From: an uncultured Spirochaetaceae bacterium
Lineage (GTDB): Bacteria > Spirochaetota > Spirochaetia > Treponematales > Treponemataceae
DNA length: 6,036 nt
Direction of reading: 5' to 3'
Assembly (NCBI GenBank): GCA_902796985.1
Contig: CADBRC010000402.1
Coordinates: forward strand, 1-6,036
Positions 1 to 6,036 of the stretch are shown piece after piece. The first letter of the stretch is position 1. Each line of letters starts with the position of its first letter. The notes beneath the pieces were generated by a model, which was given only the letters and a program-made list of their open reading frames with translations, was not told the origin of the DNA and made no database searches. The translations under genes and the position numbers were made by a program.

Positions 1-264
1 AATATAACCCTCTACAACAAGGCAGACGAGTTCCAGGAGGTCAAGGACGACATTGAGAGCAAGATGTCGGCAAACACGAGCAAGACTTCGATAGTGGACT
101 TCTACAAGCAGATGGAGGACGAGGGGGACACGGGCCTGGGCCTCTACTACATGTCCTACCTGGACGATGCCTGCAAGAAGGTCGGGGTCAAATTCGAGTC
201 CATAGTAAACCAGTTCTCTTCCAGTGACCTTACGGTCATCAATATGAAATTCAACTTTTCATGA
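1..264 (+). CDS. C-terminal fragment of a GHKL (histidine-kinase-like) ATPase domain protein
   Basis: The reading frame is open from the first base of the window to a TGA at 262-264, so this is the last 87 residues of a longer protein whose start lies to the left. An ATG at 64 exists, but nothing supports it as the real start because the frame continues upstream without a stop. The fragment begins NITLYNKADEFQEVKDDI, which resembles the expressed-strand part of an ATPase lid region. A GDTGLGLYYM stretch (GLGL at fragment residues 45-48) looks like the G2 box of Bergerat-fold ATPases, and a final strand LTVINMKFNF resembles the end of such domains. That family includes sensor kinases, anti-sigma factor kinases and related signalling ATPases; the N, G1 and other boxes would be outside the window, so the exact role is unknown. 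Its stop overlaps the next start as ATGA, indicating translational coupling. The coding assignment is firm; the family assignment is moderate and rests on pattern recognition. Confidence 0.6.
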   Translation, partial: NITLYNKADEFQEVKDDIESKMSANTSKTSIVDFYKQMEDEGDTGLGLYYMSYLDDACKKVGVKFESIVNQFSSSDLTVINMKFNFS

Positions 265-863
265 GGAAAAAAGGCTTCCTTTTTTTCTTCCTGCTCATGG
301 CGGCTGCTTCGCCTTTGCTTTGCGCGTCTTGCAAGGGAAGGGGGCTTGCCGTTATCGGCGTGGAGCCGCATGTCGTCTACGACTGTTCCGGCGGGGAGAC
401 GGGGAAAGGAAGCCCGTACCTTTTCGTGTTCGTCAGGACCGAGGGCTGCGATGAGGCCAGGTCCATTGCGCTGTCCTGTCCTGATGCCTCGCTCAGCTGG
501 CTCGACTTTTCCCCGGTCAGGGGGGACGAGGGCCTTTTCTACGCAGTGTTCTCACCCGCTCCGTCCATGCCGTTCCCCAAAAGCCAGTATGTTCTTACCC
601 TGTCCGACTACTATGGCGGCAGCGCAGGCATCTCGTTCTCCCTGAGCTATGATGAGGGCATGTCTGATGTCAATGGAGGCGGGGCGGAGGCTGTGTACCG
701 CTCTGCTTATTTCAGAAAGGACGGAAGGCTTGAAATTTTTGGCGAAATGGATAAAGATAGAGATACGCTGAAGTCCAAGAAGAATATTACGGGCAGGAAG
801 CCCTTCTGCGTCTCCCGGGACGGGGGAACGGTCGGCCTCTTGCCCTATGAGGACATACATTGA
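261..863 (+). CDS. Small exported or lipid-anchored protein of unknown function
   Basis: I do not recognise this 200-residue protein. The N-terminus is a typical export signal: MRKK followed by a hydrophobic FLFFFLLMAAASPLL core. It then reads CASC, so cleavage could be by signal peptidase II before Cys24 (a relaxed spirochaetal lipobox, with Cys at -3, Ala at -2 and Ser at -1) or by signal peptidase I nearby. Cysteines are at 21, 24, 42, 63, 73 and 183, enough for disulfides outside the cytoplasm. The middle (about 30-130) alternates short hydrophobic and polar stretches (YLFVFVRT, YVLTLSDYY, ISFSLSYD), suggesting a beta-rich, perhaps Ig-like, fold. The tail (about 145-200) is charged. The ATG overlaps the previous stop by four bases and lacks a strong Shine-Dalgarno, so translation is probably coupled. 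It is followed 11 bases later by trmB. A cell-envelope location is inferred; no enzymatic motif is visible. Confidence 0.85.
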   Translation: MRKKGFLFFFLLMAAASPLLCASCKGRGLAVIGVEPHVVYDCSGGETGKGSPYLFVFVRTEGCDEARSIALSCPDASLSWLDFSPVRGDEGLFYAVFSPAPSMPFPKSQYVLTLSDYYGGSAGISFSLSYDEGMSDVNGGGAEAVYRSAYFRKDGRLEIFGEMDKDRDTLKSKKNITGRKPFCVSRDGGTVGLLPYEDIH

Positions 864-869
864 AAGGAG
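864..869 (+). promoter_or_regulatory. Ribosome binding site that sets the trmB GTG start
   Basis: AAGGAG lies directly after the preceding stop codon and five bases before the GTG at 875. In-frame alternatives are a TTG at 860, which overlaps the previous stop and precedes this site, and a GTG at 869, which overlaps the site itself. Only the GTG at 875 has normal spacing. Confidence 0.75.
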
Positions 870-874
870 TGAAA

Positions 875-1669
875 GTGTCACAGGAAAGCGACAATACCAG
901 CAGCCTTGGGTCGGAGCCTGAGCCGGGGAGTTCCGGGGCTTCCGACGATTCCGTTCCGATAGGCAGTCCCGGCGGTCTGGTCGGGGATGGCGGCTTTTTC
1001 GCGAGGCCGGTCCGTACCTACGTCATACGGGCGGGACGGATGACGGAGAGCGAGCGAAGAAACTATGAGGAGCTGCAGCAGGTCTGGTGCATTCCCTTTG
1101 AGCACCGGACGTTGAATTTTGCCGAGATTTTCGGCAACACAAATCCCGTTACCGTCGAGGTTGGCTTTGGCATGGGACAGGCGACCGCGCAGATTGCCGC
1201 GGAGCACCCCGACATGAACTATCTGGGCATAGAGGTCCACGTTCCGGGGGTTGGCCGCCTGCTCGGCGACATAAAGAGGCGGCAGCTCAAGAATCTTTTC
1301 ATCATCGAGCACGATGCCATAGAGGTGCTTGAGACGATGATACCCGATGGCTCTCTGGAAGCCCTTCACATCTTCTTCCCCGATCCCTGGCCCAAAAAAA
1401 AGCATCACAAGCGCAGGCTCATGCAGCGGCCCCATACCGATCTCCTTGCCTCCAAGCTGATTGCCGGGGGCTACCTCTACTTTGTGACGGACTGGGAAGA
1501 GTACGCTGAGTCCGCGCTGGAGGAGCTGGGGGCGACCAAGGGCATATCCAACAAATACGAGGGCTTTGCCCCGCATCAGGAGTGGCGGCCCCGGACCAAG
1601 TTTGAGCAGAAGGGGCTGGACGCAGAGCGGAAAATCAGCGAGCTTTTCTTCGTGAGGGACGAAGCGTGA
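875..1669 (+). CDS. trmB: tRNA (guanine-N7-)-methyltransferase TrmB
   Basis: TrmB uses S-adenosylmethionine to make 7-methylguanosine at position 46 in the tRNA variable loop (EC 2.1.1.33); it is cytoplasmic. The 264-residue product carries the family signature from end to end: RTYVIRAGRMT at about 47-57, the SAM-binding VEVGFGMGQ at 94-102 with Glu95, GIEVHVPGVG from about 118 with Glu120, FFPDPWPKKKHHKRRL at 167-182 with Asp170, TDWEEYAE from 205, and TKFEQKG from 241. These align closely with what I remember of E. coli TrmB (239 residues). The GTG start is chosen for its AAGGAG site. About 45 residues ahead of the core are rich in Ser, Gly, Asp, Glu and Pro and look disordered, making the protein longer than the E. 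coli enzyme. An A8 run encodes the lysines of the PDPWPKKK motif. Its stop overlaps the ligA ATG by one base. Confidence 0.96.
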   Translation: MSQESDNTSSLGSEPEPGSSGASDDSVPIGSPGGLVGDGGFFARPVRTYVIRAGRMTESERRNYEELQQVWCIPFEHRTLNFAEIFGNTNPVTVEVGFGMGQATAQIAAEHPDMNYLGIEVHVPGVGRLLGDIKRRQLKNLFIIEHDAIEVLETMIPDGSLEALHIFFPDPWPKKKHHKRRLMQRPHTDLLASKLIAGGYLYFVTDWEEYAESALEELGATKGISNKYEGFAPHQEWRPRTKFEQKGLDAERKISELFFVRDEA

Positions 1670-3654
1670 TGGCTTCTGACAAAGACAGAATTAAGGAACT
1701 TGAAGCCCTCATCACCCGTTACCAGAAATCCTACTACGACGGTGAAGGGGAGATAAGCGATGCGGAGTTCGACAGGCTCTGGGACGAGCTGAAGGCAAAG
1801 GACCCGTCCAACCCCATTCTTCACCGGGTGGGCGCAGACAGCGGGAATTTCGCCAAGGCTGCCCACATCATGCCGATGGGAAGTCAGGAGAAGGCCGCTA
1901 CTCCCGAGGAATTTCTCGCATGGGCGGCCAAGCACCGCTACGACGAGTACCTTGTCGAGTACAAGCTTGACGGGGCGAGCCTGGAGCTTCAGTATGCGCG
2001 CGGTGCTCTTGTCAGGGCGGTCACCCGGGGTGACGGCAGTATCGGCGACGACATCACGGCAAATGCAGTCAAGATGCAGGGGGTGAAAAAAGAGCTCCGT
2101 TCCGGTGACGGTGCGCTTGTCCCCTTTACCGGAGGCATACGCGGCGAGGTCATCATGACTCACGAGGTGCACAGAAAGTACTTCTCCGATAAGGCAAACT
2201 GCCGCAACGCCGCGAACGGCCTGATGAAGCGCAAGGACGGGACAGGGAGCGAGCACCTCACGCTGATAACGTACGACGTGTGGGCGACTTCGGGCGACCA
2301 GCCCTTTGCAGACGAGGAGGGAAAGCTCGCCTGGCTCAAGGGCCTGGGCTTTGTGACCTCGCCGCTGAAAATCTGCCGCTCGCCCGAGGATGTCATAGAT
2401 TACCGGGCCTCCGTCATGGAAGGGCGGGGAAAGATAGCATACGATATAGACGGCCTTGTCAAAAAGGAGCGGGCCGTCAACCACGAGGATGCGATGCGGG
2501 CGAGGCCCGACAGGCAGGTGGCTTTTAAATTCAGCCTGGAGGAGGCGGTTTCCGTCGTTCGGCAGGTGGAGTGGGGGGAGTCCGGCGGGACCTACACCCC
2601 GGTCGCAGTCTTTGACCCCGTGGAGCTCAATGGAACGACCGTGCAGCGGGCGAGCGTCGTCAATCCCAACACAATACGTGCCCTCGGGCTTAAGATAGGC
2701 AGTCACGTCGTCGTCGTCAAGCGGGGCGAGATAATCCCCAAGATAGAGTCTGTCATCCATTCTGACGGCATGGCTGGCGGGAGCGTTCCTGCCGGTGAAA
2801 GCGGCGGTCAGCTGGATTTGTTCCGGGGAGCGGCGGAAGAGCGCGAGATTGAGTTCCCCGTGGTCTGCTCAAGCTGCGGAACCAGGCTCGTTGATGAAGG
2901 GACCCGGCTCTTCTGCCCGAACAAGTCCTGCCCCAAACGGCAGCTCCACCAGATAATGAAGTGGGTGACCGTCGTGGACATCCGGGACTTGGGGGAAAAG
3001 CTCATCCGCGCTCTGTTCAAGGACGGGGTCGTCCGTTCCGTCAGCGATATCTACGCGCTCGACGAAGAAAAGCTTGCTCCCTATTTTCTCGGTGAGGAGA
3101 GCCTTTCCAAGGACAAGCAGTCGCTCGGGGCGAAAAAGGTCGCCCAGTCCATACAGGAGCACCGGCGGGTCTCCCTGGAGCGGTTCATCGCGGGATTCGA
3201 CATAGACGGAATCGGTGAGGTCGTCGTGGAGAAGCTGACGGCGGCAGGCTACGGCAGTCTGGACAAGATTCTTGCCCTGACGCAGGACGAGGCAGCCTCG
3301 GTCTACGGTTTTGCTGCCATCATGGCTCAGACCCTCGTCGAGGGGCTTGCCGAGAACCGGGAGGAGATGACTTCCCTCGTCTCCAGCGGAACTATCTCGC
3401 TCATCGAGAAAGATGAGAGCCTGCCTCTTTCCGGCAAGTCCTTCTGTTTTACCGGGGAGCTTAGGACAATGAAGCGGGCCGATGCGCAGAACCTCGTCAA
3501 GGAGAAAGGGGGCAGCGTCAAATCCTCCGTCGTAAAGGGGCTGTCCTACCTCGTCACCAATGATACGGGCTCCGGCTCTGCCAAAAACGAAAAGGCTGCC
3601 AAGCTCGGCATCCCGGTCATAGACGAGGATGCCTTCCTGGCTTTAATTAAATAA
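1669..3654 (+). CDS. ligA: NAD+-dependent DNA ligase LigA
   Basis: LigA seals nicks in duplex DNA using NAD+ (EC 6.5.1.2) and joins Okazaki fragments and repair products. The 661-residue product has the full bacterial layout. Domain Ia (about 1-60) has SYYDGEGEISDAEFDRL. The adenylation domain has EYKLDGASL with the AMP-accepting Lys99, TRGDGSIGDDITAN, RGEV (158-161), NCRNAANG and IDGLVK (260-265). An OB fold follows (about 300-395, TPVAVFDPVELNGTTV and GEIIPKI). A Cys4 zinc finger uses Cys400, 403, 416 and 421. Helix-hairpin-helix repeats follow, then a C-terminal BRCT domain (about 585-661, SGKSFCFTGEL). Start: ATG at 1669 overlaps the trmB stop as TGATG and has GAGGGA nine bases upstream; a GTG one codon earlier is possible. 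The gene ends in tandem TAA codons. The OB-fold GRTG motif of typical LigA is replaced by GESGG, and LHN by VVN. The MPMGSQEKA stretch resembles treponemal ligases. Confidence 0.97.
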   Translation: MASDKDRIKELEALITRYQKSYYDGEGEISDAEFDRLWDELKAKDPSNPILHRVGADSGNFAKAAHIMPMGSQEKAATPEEFLAWAAKHRYDEYLVEYKLDGASLELQYARGALVRAVTRGDGSIGDDITANAVKMQGVKKELRSGDGALVPFTGGIRGEVIMTHEVHRKYFSDKANCRNAANGLMKRKDGTGSEHLTLITYDVWATSGDQPFADEEGKLAWLKGLGFVTSPLKICRSPEDVIDYRASVMEGRGKIAYDIDGLVKKERAVNHEDAMRARPDRQVAFKFSLEEAVSVVRQVEWGESGGTYTPVAVFDPVELNGTTVQRASVVNPNTIRALGLKIGSHVVVVKRGEIIPKIESVIHSDGMAGGSVPAGESGGQLDLFRGAAEEREIEFPVVCSSCGTRLVDEGTRLFCPNKSCPKRQLHQIMKWVTVVDIRDLGEKLIRALFKDGVVRSVSDIYALDEEKLAPYFLGEESLSKDKQSLGAKKVAQSIQEHRRVSLERFIAGFDIDGIGEVVVEKLTAAGYGSLDKILALTQDEAASVYGFAAIMAQTLVEGLAENREEMTSLVSSGTISLIEKDESLPLSGKSFCFTGELRTMKRADAQNLVKEKGGSVKSSVVKGLSYLVTNDTGSGSAKNEKAAKLGIPVIDEDAFLALIK

Positions 3655-3669
3655 TAAGATAGGTTTGTT

Positions 3670-4668
3670 TTAGTTCTGGGATGAGAAGGAAAAGTCGTCT
3701 GTGAAGAAGTCCGGGCTGACCGCGGCCATGTTGAGCCGCATCTCCCAGTGGAGGTGAGGGCCGGTTGCAAGGCCGGTCGCCCCGGACAGTCCGATGAGCT
3801 GCCCTTCCTTTACCATGTCGCCTTCCTTTACCTTGAGCTCGCTCATGTGGTAGTAGAGGCTGTAGAGTCCGGGCAGGTGCTCGATGACGACGCTCCATCC
3901 GGTCGTCACGCGGTCCTCAGCAAGGACGACCCTTCCCGCTGCGCAGGATGTTACGTTGCTGCCCGTCGGAACCCCGTAGTCAATGCCGTAGTGCAGGCTC
4001 GTCGAGGACTTGCCGTTGCTGTAGGCATAAATCCGCCTGTCTGCGAAGAACGATGTCCTCCGGGTCGCCGGGGTCGGCGCAGAGAACGCCTTCGTCTGGT
4101 AGATGTGGTCCTTGTTGACCGTTGCGAGGATGTTGTTGAGCTTCTCTATCTGCCCCATCCGCTTGGGGCTCGTGTCCGTCCGTATCTCCGTGTTCTTGGT
4201 GTCGAGAGGTATGGTTTCCTCGACGAACTTCTTGTAGGTCAGTGCGAAGGGGAGGGTGAAGTCGTAGGTCTTGCCCGCCGTAATCTTGTAGCTGACCTTG
4301 AGGCTGTAGCTGTTGTCGCTGTTCCACCAGGAGGAGAGGGGAATGCCTGCGAGGAAAGTGACGGAAGAGCGGGAGGAGTCTCCTTCCAGTATGTAGAAAT
4401 CGGCTTTATCCAGCCGCTTCTCTCCCGAGTACAGCTCCAGCGTTGCCGCCGTCTTGTCCAGGGCGAGTTTGATTTTTTTGCTCTGCTTGCTGTTCTGGGA
4501 GATGACCATCCGCGCGAACACTGCGTCACCCGGGCAGGGCCTGTCGTTGTAGCGGACACTGATGCTGTAGTCCTCGCCTTCGAAGAGTGCGTCCTTTGCA
4601 AAGGCTCCGCTTGCCGCAAATGCCGCCAGCACGAGCAGGCAGCAGATAAGGTTTCTCAATCTTTTCAT
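3670..4668 (-). CDS. Secreted M23-family metallopeptidase (LytM/lysostaphin type) with N-terminal beta-rich domain
   Basis: M23 enzymes are zinc endopeptidases that cut peptide cross-links in peptidoglycan; some members only regulate other hydrolases. The 332-residue product starts with a signal peptide (MKRLRNLICCLLVLAAFAASGAFA) likely cut by signal peptidase I after Ala24, placing it in the periplasm or envelope. Residues about 25-150 form a beta-rich region I do not recognise, followed by a linker (150-200). The M23 domain occupies about 203-315: TSFFADRR, then LHYGIDYGVPTGS with zinc ligands His226 and Asp230, YYHMSEL with His274, and GPHLHWEM with the HxH pair His305 and His307. All metal ligands are present, so it is predicted active. 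No LysM or coiled coil is visible. It lies 25 bases downstream of recJ on the same strand, so is probably cotranscribed. Its ATG has AGGAG eight bases upstream. Its end faces ligA across 15 bases. Confidence 0.93.
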   Translation of the reverse strand: MKRLRNLICCLLVLAAFAASGAFAKDALFEGEDYSISVRYNDRPCPGDAVFARMVISQNSKQSKKIKLALDKTAATLELYSGEKRLDKADFYILEGDSSRSSVTFLAGIPLSSWWNSDNSYSLKVSYKITAGKTYDFTLPFALTYKKFVEETIPLDTKNTEIRTDTSPKRMGQIEKLNNILATVNKDHIYQTKAFSAPTPATRRTSFFADRRIYAYSNGKSSTSLHYGIDYGVPTGSNVTSCAAGRVVLAEDRVTTGWSVVIEHLPGLYSLYYHMSELKVKEGDMVKEGQLIGLSGATGLATGPHLHWEMRLNMAAVSPDFFTDDFSFSSQN

Positions 4669-4676
4669 TTCAATTT

Positions 4677-4681
4677 CTCCT
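4677..4681 (-). promoter_or_regulatory. Ribosome binding site of the M23 peptidase gene
   Basis: On the minus strand AGGAG lies eight bases before the ATG at 4668-4666, within the AT-rich 25-base gap after the recJ stop. It supports this ATG as the start, which also places a complete signal peptide at the N-terminus. Confidence 0.7.
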
Positions 4682-4693
4682 GTTTATAATAAT

Positions 4694-6036
4694 TCAATTT
4701 GACTTTCTCATGTCCACTATCATCAGCTGGGGTGTTTCCGCCCCGTTGAAATAGTTCCGCTCCACGTGGTAGAGGAGGTCCAGCCTGTCCCCTGCTTCGA
4801 AGTCACGGTGCAGCCTTTCGCCCTCGCCCCAGAAAATAGCCGGCCACTTGTACGCGCCGCAGTCCAGCTCCAGCTTCAGGTGCAGGCGTTCGGTCCTGCC
4901 CATCGTAACTGCCTTGGAGACCCGTATGCCTTTGGACTGAAAGAGCAGCGGCGGGTTCTCCTCCCCGAACGGCTCCATCCTGTCTGATATCTTTAACAAA
5001 TCAGGCGTCAAATAGTTAGGGGGAATGTTCGCGTCTATATCATAGATATCGGCCTTTGACTCACCGAGTTCCAGCTTTTCTGCAAGGCGTGCCACCGTCT
5101 CCTCGAATTCGGCGAGCCTGTCTTTCGTGAAGCTGAAGCCCCCCGCCCCGATGTGCCCCCCGTGGCTGATGAACATGCCGTCCATCTGGTTCAGGAAGTC
5201 GGAGACGTTTACCCCTCTCGCGGACCGTATGGAACCAACGGCAATTCCTTCGACGAAGGTAACGACCATTGCAGGTACATCATAGCGCTCCGCTATTCTG
5301 GCAGCTACGCTCCCGGTTATCCCCTTGTTTACCCGCTCATCTATGACCAGACAGAGTTTGCCGCGGAACTTGTCTACGGATGCCTTGGCGGCCAGCGCAG
5401 TGTAGCCTTCCGCATCCAGCGACAGCTGCTTGCGCTGCTCGTTGCAGTCCCGTATCTTCTCTGCGATTCTTTCCCGCTCACGTACGTCCTTCTCCGTAAA
5501 GAGGGCTGCCGCGAGGGGCCCCTGGCCGAGCCTGCCGGGCGCGTTCAGGCAGGGGGTCAGGCTCCAGCCCATGTCCTTGGACGAAATCTTTTTGCCCAGA
5601 AGCTCCTGGCATGCCATTATCTCAAGGAGCCCGGGACGGATCCGGCCGGCGTTCATTGAGCTGAGCGCGTTCCGGACGAACAGGCGGTTCTCGTTCCTGA
5701 GGGGCATGATGTCTGCAACCGCCGCGAGTGCGACCAGCTGCATGTCCTTCTCCTCCTGCTCCTTGAGGCCGGGAAGCTTCTTCTGCAGGTCAAGCCGGGC
5801 ATAGGTGACGAATATGTTGTAGAGGCTGCCTATCCGTGTGGGCGGGTGGTCGCCGTACCTGGCTATCTTGGACATTTCCTTCAGACGGGTAAGGGGCAGG
5901 GCGGAGAAGGCGGGAACGAGGGCGGAGATAAGCGTCCGTATGTCCGTCAGCTCGAAGTCAGCCCCGGCGAAGAAGCTCTGCCTGAGGAGTTTTCCTGCCT
6001 CCTCCTTGACCCAGACCGCGATTATCTGTCCGGTCA
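4694..6036 (-). CDS. recJ: Single-stranded-DNA-specific exonuclease RecJ, C-terminal part (5' end beyond window)
   Basis: RecJ degrades single-stranded DNA 5' to 3' in recombination and in mismatch and base-excision repair. The frame is open from the right edge, giving 446 complete residues; the ATG at 5875 is internal, since coding-like sequence continues upstream (GQIIAVWVKEEAGKLLRQ). Recognisable motifs in order: VALAAVADIMPLRNENR (5684-5734), matching the family's GTVADVVPL-ENR block with its metal-binding Asp; NAPGR (5531-5545); GITGSVAARIAERYDVPAMV, the DHHA1 segment; SHGGHIGAGGFSF (GGH at 5153-5161); and a C-terminal OB-like domain with MEPFGEENPPLLF (4940-4978), HLKLEL and a closing LMIVDMR. 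The DHH motif itself is not in the window and should lie to the right. The roughly 100 residues before VALAAVAD lack the LaGaGva-type block usually found there, hinting at a lineage-specific insertion. TGA stop at 4696-4694; the M23 gene follows after 25 bases. Confidence 0.95.
   Translation of the reverse strand, partial: TGQIIAVWVKEEAGKLLRQSFFAGADFELTDIRTLISALVPAFSALPLTRLKEMSKIARYGDHPPTRIGSLYNIFVTYARLDLQKKLPGLKEQEEKDMQLVALAAVADIMPLRNENRLFVRNALSSMNAGRIRPGLLEIMACQELLGKKISSKDMGWSLTPCLNAPGRLGQGPLAAALFTEKDVRERERIAEKIRDCNEQRKQLSLDAEGYTALAAKASVDKFRGKLCLVIDERVNKGITGSVAARIAERYDVPAMVVTFVEGIAVGSIRSARGVNVSDFLNQMDGMFISHGGHIGAGGFSFTKDRLAEFEETVARLAEKLELGESKADIYDIDANIPPNYLTPDLLKISDRMEPFGEENPPLLFQSKGIRVSKAVTMGRTERLHLKLELDCGAYKWPAIFWGEGERLHRDFEAGDRLDLLYHVERNYFNGAETPQLMIVDMRKSN

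Noticed and set aside
64..66. ATG as the start of a 66-residue first gene
   Set aside because: The same frame is open to base 1 and the upstream residues fit the same domain, so this is an internal methionine of a truncated gene.
878..1576. A 232-codon open frame on the minus strand opposite trmB
   Set aside because: It covers the whole conserved TrmB core on the other strand and has no family features or supporting start site.
1576..2760. A 394-codon open frame on the minus strand opposite ligA
   Set aside because: It lies antisense to a ligA with all domains intact. Its protein has no recognisable motif and reads like a low-stop shadow of GC-rich codons.
3644..3670. The palindrome TTAATTAA and nearby T-rich bases as a terminator
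   Set aside because: The stem is only AT pairs with no loop and no convincing T run follows, so it would not form a stable hairpin.
3748..4689. A 313-codon open frame on the plus strand opposite the M23 peptidase gene
   Set aside because: The minus-strand gene has a signal peptide, all zinc ligands and a good ribosome binding site. The plus-strand product is an Arg/Val-rich shadow without motifs.
4686..4716. Possible sigma-70-like promoter for the M23 gene (TGGACA at 4716-4711, TATTAT at 4691-4686, minus strand)
   Set aside because: The spacing is 19 bases and the predicted transcript start would fall within the ribosome binding site. Cotranscription with recJ is simpler.
5873..5875. ATG on the minus strand as a start for recJ
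   Set aside because: The frame stays open to the window edge with coding-like sequence, and a RecJ starting here would lack the catalytic DHH motif.

Overview
The window looks like chromosomal DNA of a spirochaete, most likely a relatively GC-rich Treponema-like species. This is inferred from the protein sequences, chiefly the NAD+-dependent ligase with its MPMGSQEKA and EYKLDGASL stretches and the TrmB and RecJ styles. It has not been tested by a search. Base composition is GC-rich by eye (not computed), yet ATA is a common isoleucine codon. There are no mobile elements, rRNA or tRNA genes, CRISPR arrays or large repeats, and coding density is very high.

Left part (1-3654, + strand) is a tightly packed run of four genes. 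First is the 3' end of a protein whose tail resembles a GHKL/histidine-kinase-type ATPase domain. It overlaps by 4 bases (ATGA) a small exported or lipid-anchored protein of unknown function. Eleven bases later comes trmB (tRNA m7G46 methyltransferase), which starts at a GTG with a good ribosome binding site. trmB overlaps ligA (NAD+-dependent DNA ligase) by one base (TGATG). The spacing suggests one transcript whose promoter lies left of the window.

Right part (3670-6036, - strand) holds two genes transcribed toward ligA: the 3' two-thirds or so of recJ (single-strand 5'-3' exonuclease, entering from the right edge) and, 25 bases after it, a secreted M23-family metallopeptidase. The ligA and M23 stop codons converge with only 15 bases between them and no visible hairpin terminator.

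Functionally this is mostly housekeeping: tRNA modification (TrmB), nick sealing (LigA), recombination and repair exonuclease (RecJ) and cell-wall cleavage (M23 peptidase). I do not see a convincing new defence or mobile system. The parts worth a second look are the unknown exported protein, an altered OB-fold motif in LigA, an unusual region of RecJ upstream of its conserved core, an A8 tract inside the TrmB signature motif, and the terminator-less convergent junction.
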